A DNA stretch of 64,000 nt from positions 992,001-1,056,000 of the forward strand of contig JARVLF010000016.1 in NCBI GenBank assembly GCA_030849465.1. Reading direction: 5' to 3'. The notes beneath the pieces are model-generated. The model was not told the origin of the DNA and did no database searches. It saw only the letters and a program-made list of their open reading frames with translations. Numbering within the stretch: position 1 is the first letter of the stretch; the number at the start of each line of letters is the position of its first letter. Shown here piece by piece: positions 29,494 through 38,600 of the stretch. This stretch comes from Moesziomyces globuligerus (taxonomy: Eukaryota; Basidiomycota; Ustilaginomycetes; Ustilaginales; Ustilaginaceae). The position numbers were made by a program, and so were the translations under genes.

Positions 29494-30885
29494 CTAGCGC
29501 GGGAGGAGGCTGGGCTCGGCGTTGGTCAGGTGAGCGCGGGATGAGGCGGCGCGCGTGGCGAGGCTCCGGTCGACGTGATCCGCGTCCGAGTCCGAGTCGG
29601 CGCCATCGTCGACATCGAGGACGAAGGGCGTCGCTGCGTCGGGGGCGTGTATACTCTGGTCGCTGACGTTGTCGTGGTAGGTGGCTTGGCGCGATCTCGA
29701 CTGTCTCGAAGGTGTCTCTGCGCTGTCCCCGTGCGTGCGTGCTTCCTGCTCGATGGTGCGAAGCACTTTCTTTGTCTCTGCCCATACGATCCAGCCGGTA
29801 GCCGCGCCCACTGCCGAGCCGACGAGGATGTAGACGACGTTGAGCGCCTTTGCCCAGCCGTCGAGATGTGCGCGCTGCTCCCTGTCCATGAGCACAAACA
29901 TCCTCGTGCCGATCCAGACGTGCAGCAGGAGCTTGGGCGTGATGAGCGCGGTGGCGGCGAGGAAGTTGCGGAACGTGACTGCGTCGACGAGACTCGCAAA
30001 GAAGAGGTTCGAGTAGGCGAACGGAAAGGGGCAGAAGCGAATGAGGATGGCCATGGACAGGCCGCGACGACGGACGGCGGTGGAGAGCGCGGCGTACTTG
30101 GGGTCGTTGAGCGTCGAGCTGATCCAGGAGACGCGCTTGCTGTGGTGGACGATGAGGAAGCGCAGCAGCGCAAACGAGATTGTCGCTCCGAGGAGGCAGG
30201 CGGTGGAGGCGAGCAGCCATGCATGCCACAGGTTGCCCGTCAGCCGAGGATGGTCGGCGGTGGCATCAGCTTGGACGCCCCAGCCGAGGCCGAAGAGCGT
30301 GATGCACGTGCCGTAGCCGACGAGCGGAGGGAAGCTGACGGCAACGACGAGGGCGATGAGCAGCGCGGCTCCGTACGGCTGCGCGCCAAACCAGATGGCG
30401 AGCTTTGCAGTGGCGTTGAACATAGCTTCTGGCCCGATGTAGACAACGACGGCAAAGATCAGCGCCTTGATGCTGACGGCAAGGTAGATGATGTAGCGCT
30501 GGCCTGCGGGCATTGCGAGGAATGCCTGCCATGTGCGGTCGAGGTAGGTGCGTGCCTCGAGGTACGCTGAGCGCAGCCGCGATGGCGCAGCGACCGAGGC
30601 ATTGTCGCGCCGCGCGGATGCATATCTCGATCGATGCGGAACGGATGAGGGCATCTCGACGAGACCAATGTGCCCGGCCCAGCGCGACCGTGGAGTACGA
30701 TCGGAATCGTACCGACCTCGAGGCTGGTTGCGGCGGCGGTAGACCCGATGATCAGTCGAAGGAGGCAGCGCCGACGGCTCTTCCGATAGTGGGTGCAAGA
30801 TGACGGGGGTGACAGAGGTGGGCCTATGGACCAAGTCTATGCAAGAGGGGGAAGAGGCAAGTCGGCTTGGTTCCGAGAGGCGCAA
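29494..30885 (-). CDS. Tvp38/TMEM64 family (VTT/SNARE-associated) membrane protein
   Basis: The longest reading gives 463 residues; an in-frame ATG at 30654 would give 386 and may be the true start, because the first 77 residues look like leader. After a basic N-terminal region come several hydrophobic helices between about residues 128 and 345. The VTT domain shows VGYGTCITLFGLGWGVQA and the re-entrant motif ILIRFCPFPFAYSNLFFASL. The C-terminal tail is Arg/Ser/Asp-rich. Family members (yeast Tvp38, mammalian TMEM64, VMP1/TMEM41B relatives) sit in Golgi or ER membranes, and some have lipid scramblase activity. The exact role here is unknown. It is divergent from the GINS gene. Confidence 0.85.
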   Translation of the reverse strand: MRLSEPSRLASSPSCIDLVHRPTSVTPVILHPLSEEPSALPPSTDHRVYRRRNQPRGRYDSDRTPRSRWAGHIGLVEMPSSVPHRSRYASARRDNASVAAPSRLRSAYLEARTYLDRTWQAFLAMPAGQRYIIYLAVSIKALIFAVVVYIGPEAMFNATAKLAIWFGAQPYGAALLIALVVAVSFPPLVGYGTCITLFGLGWGVQADATADHPRLTGNLWHAWLLASTACLLGATISFALLRFLIVHHSKRVSWISSTLNDPKYAALSTAVRRRGLSMAILIRFCPFPFAYSNLFFASLVDAVTFRNFLAATALITPKLLLHVWIGTRMFVLMDREQRAHLDGWAKALNVVYILVGSAVGAATGWIVWAETKKVLRTIEQEARTHGDSAETPSRQSRSRQATYHDNVSDQSIHAPDAATPFVLDVDDGADSDSDADHVDRSLATRAASSRAHLTNAEPSLLPR

Positions 30886-31225
30886 GTGGTCAAGAATGTG
30901 CGTTCGTCTTGGCGAATCGACTCGGTCGCTGCACCCGGCGTCCTTGGACCCTGTCGTAAGTTGACTTGGCGAGTTGCTGGCTCAGCCGAGCTTGGCGCAC
31001 CGCCTCGATTTTGCCGTCGCTGACGTGCCGTGCGAGCGAGTCGAAATCGCAGATCGGGCGGTGGAGGCAAGCCACGTCCTTCCGATGAGGTCGCGTTGAT
31101 TGGAAGCGCGCAGCAGCGCGCAGCAGCGCGTCTGTCGGTGAATGCGACTTCGAGATCAACACTTTCCGAATCTGCCTGACGACGACCACGCCCTCGTCCA
31201 CCTTCGAACCTCCTCCTTCGGTGCC
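30886..31225. other. intergenic: divergent promoter of Tvp38-family and PSF2 genes
   Basis: This gap of 340 bases (568 if the shorter Tvp38 start is right) holds the shared promoter. CAGCAGCG repeats occur near 31110-31130. No other feature is seen. Confidence 0.5.
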
Positions 31226-32185
31226 ATGTCGAGCGCATTTGCCTCCTCGTCCGGCTCGAGCGCCGCGTCGACGAGCGTCTCCGTCTCGTCGTACGGGCGC
31301 GGGCTCACCGCGACCGAGCTCGAACTCGCAACCACGTCGCTGTCCAGCACCTCGGTGACCATCGTCCCGCTCACCTCGATCGACCGCGTGCGACTGCTCT
31401 CTGGGATCTACGGTCCTTTCCGGCCACCCTCTCCCACCACTGTACCGCTCTGGGTGGCGCTGTACCTCAAAAAGCGGCGCAAAGCCGTCGTCGTGCCTCC
31501 GACGTGGCTGAGCGTCGAGGCGCTCACCGAGACGCTCAAGCACGAGACCACCCAAGCTGGTTTCTCGCATCTTGCGCATCACTGGATTGGCGTCTCGACT
31601 GCGCTGCTCGATAATGCTGCTGACGATGTGCCGCAGTCCAACCGCGTACGTGCGCTGCTCAAGGACATCCGCGAAGCACGCCAGAGCAAGATCTTGGCGG
31701 GTGTGCCCATGTTGAACTCGGTGCATCTGCAGATGCACAACATTTCGGCGCACGAGGTCGCCGAGCTCCGCGGCTTCTTCTCCACCGCGTTCTCGCATCT
31801 GCGTGCGCTGCGCGCCCCGAGCGAGGTCGATGCAGAGGCCAAGAGGCAGTCGGAACTCGATGCCAGGACAGCTCATCTGCTCTTGCCTCCCCTCCCCGCA
31901 AGCCTCTCAAGCCTCGATGATGACAGAGCTTGGAGCGTGCAGAGACAAGCGAGAGAGTCGAGACCACCGAGCGAGCTGCCGATGTTGGACGAGGATGATT
32001 CGATGCGGACCGAAATCACCTCGGATGTGTCTGGGTATCCGCAGTTGCGCGGCGGTCCACGCAAGTCCAACGTCTCGGATTCGGGATACCATTCGGCGCC
32101 ACATCCGCCTCCCTCACCCGACTCGTCGCGCGCGCCACACGCTTCAGCCCGCCCACCCCGCTTCGACGTCGACGACGACGCATGA
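31226..32185 (+). CDS. PSF2: GINS complex subunit Psf2
   Basis: The ATG at 31226 gives 319 residues; an in-frame ATG at 31142 would add 28. The Psf2 core is unmistakable: TATELELATTS, VTIVPLTSIDRVRLLSGIYG, FRPPSPTTVPLWVALYLKKR, RKAVVVPPTWLSVEALTETL, RALLKDIREARQSKI and MHNISAHEVAELRGFFSTAF. GINS (Sld5, Psf1, Psf2, Psf3) joins Mcm2-7 and Cdc45 as the CMG replicative helicase in the nucleus. The core ends near residue 200. About 115 additional C-terminal residues are Ser/Pro/Asp-rich and disordered, unlike the roughly 200-residue yeast and human proteins. The start was chosen because it leaves a short Ser-rich lead into the conserved block. Confidence 0.93.
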   Translation: MSSAFASSSGSSAASTSVSVSSYGRGLTATELELATTSLSSTSVTIVPLTSIDRVRLLSGIYGPFRPPSPTTVPLWVALYLKKRRKAVVVPPTWLSVEALTETLKHETTQAGFSHLAHHWIGVSTALLDNAADDVPQSNRVRALLKDIREARQSKILAGVPMLNSVHLQMHNISAHEVAELRGFFSTAFSHLRALRAPSEVDAEAKRQSELDARTAHLLLPPLPASLSSLDDDRAWSVQRQARESRPPSELPMLDEDDSMRTEITSDVSGYPQLRGGPRKSNVSDSGYHSAPHPPPSPDSSRAPHASARPPRFDVDDDA

Positions 32186-32608
32186 CATCCCTACCACAGC
32201 ATGTTCTTTAGTCCATCCACGTACCAATCGCATCCTCTCCTGGCTGGAGAAGGGTTAGACTGCACGAAATGACGCCAGCAGGTTTCTGCATGGGTGCGAA
32301 GAATGAGCAAAGCACGAATGAGCAAAGCGTGACTTGGTCATCAGCTTGCATCGAGATGACCCTCACTTGTGCGTGCAAGAAACGGCGTCACCGACTGCAC
32401 ATCAGTACGCAAGGAGGTTGAGCCTCGCAACTTTCGCACCAGTCTCGTCACATCATCCCACGTTCCCCCTCCGTTCTCTCACTCACGCCCAGCCACCACT
32501 CTCCTTGTCGTCATCACACGCACGAGACACATCTTGCCGACATCTTCGAAAACGGCATGGGTATGATTGTCGCTGCCACTCTCAACTCGGGTCTGCACTC
32601 TGCACCTC
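32186..32608. other. intergenic: convergent 3' flanks of PSF2 and the Bem2-like gene
   Basis: A 423-base convergent gap. It holds two near-identical AATGAGCAAAGC motifs (about 32304-32330) and pyrimidine-rich sequence. No gene is evident. Confidence 0.45.
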
Positions 32609-35600
32609 CTACTTGGCATCTGTCTCTGGCGCTGCGGAGCTCTGGACGAGGTGCATCGACTGGCGCTTGACCATGCTGGCTGCGGACGACTGGCTTTCGA
32701 GCTTCATGCTGTCAAAGCAGTCGGCGTAGATCGAATACGACGTAAACACGCTGTCTCTGTACGTGCTGCGCGTCTTTCTCTGCCTCTCCACCGCCACCTT
32801 CCCCTCGCCCTCCTCCTTGTCCTTGTCCTGCTCCTGCTCCTTCACTCTCTCTCCTTCGCTGTCCGACGCGTCGTCTTCCTCGACCTCCTCGTCGCTCTCG
32901 CCGTCACCGGACAGCACGATGCGCGGAGCAGCCCGCGCAACCTGCGCAACCTGTGCTTCTTCCGCAGCGTCGTCGCCATCCGGCGTCTCGGCACTCGGGC
33001 TCGCGCCGCTCTCGAGCACCTTGGCAATCGCCTCGTTGCCGCCGAGCGCCGTCAGCCCGTCGAGCCCGACGATCGTCAGAGGCCTGGTTCGGCCTCCTCG
33101 TCGAGGCCGCGGGGCAAGCTCGGCCAGATCGGAAGCTTCTTCCTCCTCTTCGGCCTCGGCCTGGGCCTGGACCTGCGCGTGCGCCTCGTCTGGCTGACCG
33201 AGCGGTGCAGCGACGTCCTGGCTCGACTGAGGCGCGGATCCGTGCGAGGACGACATCGAGGCTCCGCGCGGACGGGTCGCGTCCATCGAGTCGACGGGAG
33301 ACGCGAGCTCGTCGACGCCCTCGCTGACCGGATCGGCTTCGTGCTCGGTATCGACACTTTGCTCGAAGCCGCCCAGCTGACCCTCCACGGCCACGATCTC
33401 GGTCTCGGGCTCCGGCTCGACCTCTGGCTCCGGCTCGGGTTCAGGCTCGGGTTCAAAGAGCCACTCGTGCATGGTGACGATGGTCTTGACCACGTTCGCC
33501 GCCTTGCCGAGGTTGCCAAATCCGATCGCCACGCTGGACGGACCCGGGGGTGGGTTGAGGAGCGAAGTTCCGAACACGAGCGCCACGTTGTGGGCCAGCA
33601 TCTTGTTGATCTCTCCCTCCTCCACCACCCTGGCGAGGTGTTCGGCGGTGCGGCGAAGCACATCAAAGTGGCACTTGGGCATCTTCCAGATGATGTCGCG
33701 CATCGCGTAGAGGCGATCGTCGTTCTCCATGGCGTTGGTAGCGATCATCGCGTCGTACGAGTCGAATGTGATCAGCGGCTCCGGGAGCTCGCGCAACCAC
33801 GTCTTGATGGCGCCGGCGATGGTGTGCACGTCGCTGTATTCGCCCGTCGAGATGTCGATCGACTCGGCAGGCTGCTGGTCCCATGCCCTTCGCAGATTCT
33901 CCACCGCACTCTTCGACCCCGAGATTCGATAGATGCCCTGCTCTCGAAGACCCCTCGCCTCCACCTCTGCAAACATCCGCTCGATCGCTGTGGGCACCGA
34001 ATGTCCCTCGCGCTCGACGAGCTCGACCAGCGGCCGCCCGTACAGAGGCGCTGGCGCCGCCTTGCCCTTGGACGGAACGCTTCCCTTGCGCACGTCGGCG
34101 GGCTTCGGCGCGGCGTACTCCTTGGATGCGCGTTCGATCTGGCTGATCCACTCGGCCAGCTCAGCAGCATTCGTCGTCTGCAAGAGATACTTGGCGCCCT
34201 CCTGCGAGGTGAGATGGAAGACGAACGAGCGCTGTGCGTTGTTCCAGACCGAGACGCGCGCGCCAGCCAGCCCCGCGACGAGCGAGGGCTTCTGCAACGG
34301 CGTCAGGCGCATCAGCTCGGCGGTCGGCTTGCTCGGCTCGTTTGCCTTGTCCAACGAGATCAACGGACGCACAGCGCCCTTGAAGAGCGCAGTCATACGG
34401 CGTGCACGGATGGTCGCCTTGTCAGGCGGCGGCGCCTGCGCCATCGCGGCTTTCTCCGACGATTGCGTCGTCAAGGGGAATGAAAGCGACGAGGCGTTTG
34501 GCGCGCGAGTCCGGCTAGACGGCATGCTCGAGACTCGCGATGAGATGGGAGGAGCCAGGGGGAGAGAGTTGAGCATCTCCAGCGCGGCCCTGTCCCGACG
34601 AAGCTTCTCTTGCTGCTGCTTGGACAGGCCTGAAAGCGCTTTGCTCGACGAGGTGGGTCGCAATTGGGCATCGCTGCGGACGGGAGGTGCATTGCGCATC
34701 TCTTTGGCAGCATCCTCGCGGAAGGCGCGGCGATCCCAAATGACTCGTTCAAGAGCGCTCTGCATCAGCCGCAGGCGCGCACCGGCGAGGTCGACCAGAT
34801 CGGGGATGCTGCAAGCAGGTCGCACGCGCACAGCACCGTCGATCAGCGCCCATGTAGTGCGTCGCTTCTCGAAGTCGACCAGCTCGACATCGGATGTCGA
34901 AGTCTGAACGCTCGGAGCGCGCGTAGCTGCCTCAGCCAGGCAAGCGAGGATCCAGCCAATGTCAGGCGTCCCGGCCATCTCGGCAGCCGAGCGCAGATCC
35001 GCATCGATCTGCTTGGGCATCAGGTCATCGATGCCATCGCCTCGGCCGCCGCGTGCTGCAGCAACACCTTGCCAGGCTCGCAGGAAGATGCGGGATTCCG
35101 AAGAGCCGAGCGTGTTGACAATGGCCGATTCGACGAACGAGCCGATCGTAGGCTCGCTGAAGGGCAAGGCATCCGCCGCGGGGGCTGCGCTGCCAGCATG
35201 TGCATTCGTCGCCTCGTCACCGCGAAGTTTGAGCATGCGCGCCCTGCATAGCCAGAGAGCGTCGAGAAGCTTCGAGAGCCTCTCCTGACGCCGCTCGAGT
35301 CCGATACCGGACTCGATAATGTGGATCGCGATCCAGCCGCGGAAGAGACTCTGAGCTGCCAAAGCGTCCCGGATCGTCGAGGGAAGCTTGTTCTGCAGGC
35401 TGACCATCCTCTCTGTGTCCTTGCCGCCGTCGGCGTTGGCGCTGTCGCTCGCTCGCAAGCAGTCCAGGAGGGTATACATGTTGGTGATGGGCTTGTCCTC
35501 CTCGCCCGTCGTCGCACCGGCCGTCTTGACAGTGAACCACGCAGTCGCGTTGATCGTCTGCTTTTCAAAGATCTCGCTGACGACGAGCAGGTCGCGATCA

Positions 35601-38600
35601 ACGATCTTGTCGAAGAAGACCGTGGCGATCGACTCGAGGTACTCGACCAATTCGGCTGCCGATGCGCGGTCAAAGTCGAACTCGGCTTGCTGCCGACAGT
35701 CCGAGATCTGCACGGCCATGCTGGTGGCATAGCTACGCTCCTCCTGCCTCGCGTTTGCGCCCATGATCCTCGCGCCAAACATGCTTCTGAGCTGAGCCAG
35801 GGCGTGGTTGACCTTCTGCTGATCGGGGTCCTCGGGCGTGACTTCGATACCGGAGTGACGCAGGAAGCCGAGCGCGAGATGGTACAGGTCGTCGTCGTCG
35901 ACGAAGTCCTGTGGGAAGCGGTCAATCCAAAGGCGCAGAGTAAGCACGACACCCATCCGGATGCGATAGACCATCTCCCAGTCGGTGGGTTCGGCCTGAC
36001 TGCCCGCCGGTGTGACTCCGAGCCACGAGGGGAACTGGCTCGAGCTGCGGAACTCGTCGGCGCCCGCCAGCTCCTTGCTCGCCATGATGGCGGCGGAGAA
36101 GCGCTTCTGGAGCTGCTCAAAGAGCTCAGGGGCGGAACAGAGGCTGCGGAAGGTGGCGAGGAAGGTGGTGCGGTAGGCTTCCATGTCCATGACCAGTCGA
36201 GTCTTGCGCTGAGGCGCGCTCTGCGGCTCGGCGCCATCGACAGGGGACGGTGCAGGAGAGACGTTGATGTGCTGCACACCCATGACGAGGAGATCGATCA
36301 TGCGGTCGAGCGTGGCTGCCTTGACCACGACCTGTACGGGCACGACGATATCAATCACCGAGCTCCGGTTCGAGGCGGGCAAGCTTGAGCGCTTCGAGAC
36401 CTGCGAGAGGGGCCTCGACGCGCGGCCGAAATCCTGCGAGAATCGCTTGCTCGTCATCGGGGAGCCGGGCAAGGACAAGTTGGTATCTTGCAGGACTATA
36501 CGCAGCACGAGCTCGTTTCCGACCTTGATGATGCCGTTGTTGGCGTCATCCCACTTGAGCGCGGCGGAGCTGGAGGACCACTCCGCGACGCCGCTGAAGG
36601 CAGCGTTGCGAACGGAGCGATTGCCCAAGGTGGGCGAAAAGGCCGAGGAGCGGACCAAGGGCGAGCCTGCCAGCGAGGGGCGCATCGTGGAGCGTGAGGT
36701 GATCGTCGCTTGAGGATCATTGGTCTGGTGAGCGCGCTGGTCACTTCGGCGAACGAGGGACGCTCTGATTTGGGAAGCGTTCAACAGAGACAGCAGCGGG
36801 AGCGGCTGCGGGAACAGAAGCGGCACGAGCGGAAGGTCGGCATCGGCACTCGACGGCAGCGATGGCCTCTCGCGGGCGTCGAGATTGCCGAGCGCTTTCG
36901 GCTCGAGCCGGAAGGAGCGCTCCATGTCCGACTGCATGGTCGGACTCTGGAGTTTGGCATTCTGGAAGAGTCGCTGCAGTGCCGCTTGATACTCGGCCAG
37001 GGGCTCGGCTTGACGAGTGATCGTAAAGCGAGGCTCTGCCGAGGCTTGTTGCCAGACCGTGCGCCATTCGTTGACCGAGCTCCACAGATGACCAGCGTCC
37101 TCTGCACGGCTCGAGATGAACATGGTCGGGACGCCCGAGGGGCTCGTTGAGAGTGTCTGAGGCTGGCGCAGGGTGCGGTAGAAGGCGCTGCCGAGGTATG
37201 GGACAACTGCGATCCGGGCGCCGTCCGGCAAAGTGGCGAACGATTGAATACCATCACCGACAAAGCGAGCACGGGCTTGGACCGCCAGGCCCTCGGTCCA
37301 AGAGAGGCTAGAGAGAATGGGGGCCCACTCTTCGGCCACCAACACGCGGTCACCCTCGGCCAGATAACGCCAGGTCTGCTCCAGGCGCGTGACTGCACGT
37401 GAGCAGAGGGCAGCACAAACGGCCATCCAGCCGGCAACATCGCCGAGCGTAAACAAGTAAGAGGCGATGGCGATCCAGTGGCGCAGGACAGACGCACGGT
37501 GCCGGGCGCCGTTTTGAGCCAAGCTGGGTGTATCTTTGGCAGACGAGCTGGAGTCGAGGAGGTGATTGAGGGCAAGCGTGGTGAGTGGATGCGGAGAGAG
37601 CGAATCGAAGCTCAGGGCGGCAATCGCGTTGGCATCCGTCGTTGTCGGGTGGACGAGATCCACGAAGGAGGCGCCGCAGGTCACCAGACGCCGCAGAGCG
37701 TCGGCATGGAAGATCTGAATCTGCTGGGCGATCTCGAGCGGCTCAAGCTGGAGCAGGAGGTCGTCCGAAAGGACGAGGGACTTGCGCAGTTCCCGCAGAT
37801 CCTGACGTGCCTTGCCGGCCGCCTGTTCGTCGGCGAGCTTGCTGACCCAATCTGAGGGAGGATCAGCGGCAAGATCGTCGGAAAGCGGCAAGATGGGCTT
37901 AGCGTAGGTCTGCAGCTTAGTGTCCAGCTCATCCGCGTCCATTGACGCCAGTTCCGCCAGCTTGCGCACAGTGTCGACGTGCAAGATGCGTGCGAGGCCA
38001 GCTCGGATAGCCACATCGAGGAGCGTGCGCAACCGTGAGGCGAGTGAAGGCAAGGATGCAGGTTCGGCTTGTGTGATGTCGGTGCCAGCCGAGACGACCG
38101 CTTCGGTGCGCTTGATCACCTCGAGGAAAAAGTCGCAGATCTGGGTGGACGCGTGCTGCGGCGCATCTTGACTAGAAGACGTGTTGGCAAGCACGGCCAA
38201 TACGAAGCATTCGACGTTGGATTCAGCAGCAAATGCTGCCGCGCCCGAGTTTGCGGCAAGGGGTGATTGGGGGATGGAGCGTCGCGAGCTGGGCGCTGCC
38301 AACTCTTCAGCGGGAAGCTGCGTCGCATGGACAAATTCGTGCGCCAATGCTTCGGGAGTTCCGCTCTGGATGCGATCTGCCCATGCAGGAGGCGCATCGA
38401 CGGTGTCGACGAGCACCAGATCCGGATGCTTACCGGGCTTGAGCCAGGTCTGATGACGTGGCGCATCGACTGCGGATGACTGCGTAGCTGTCGCGGGCGT
38501 TGTCGGCACCTCTGCAGGAGTCGCAGCTGTCTTGGTGGGGCGCGCAGCGGGAACGCGCGGTCTAAGACTGGGGGATGGGAGGGGCGAGGTCATCTCGGCG

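Noticed and set aside
32567..34483. 638-codon forward ORF
   Set aside because: It lies antisense to the RhoGAP end of the Bem2-like gene, has no domain, and its composition mirrors the Glu-Pro and acidic repeats of the real gene.
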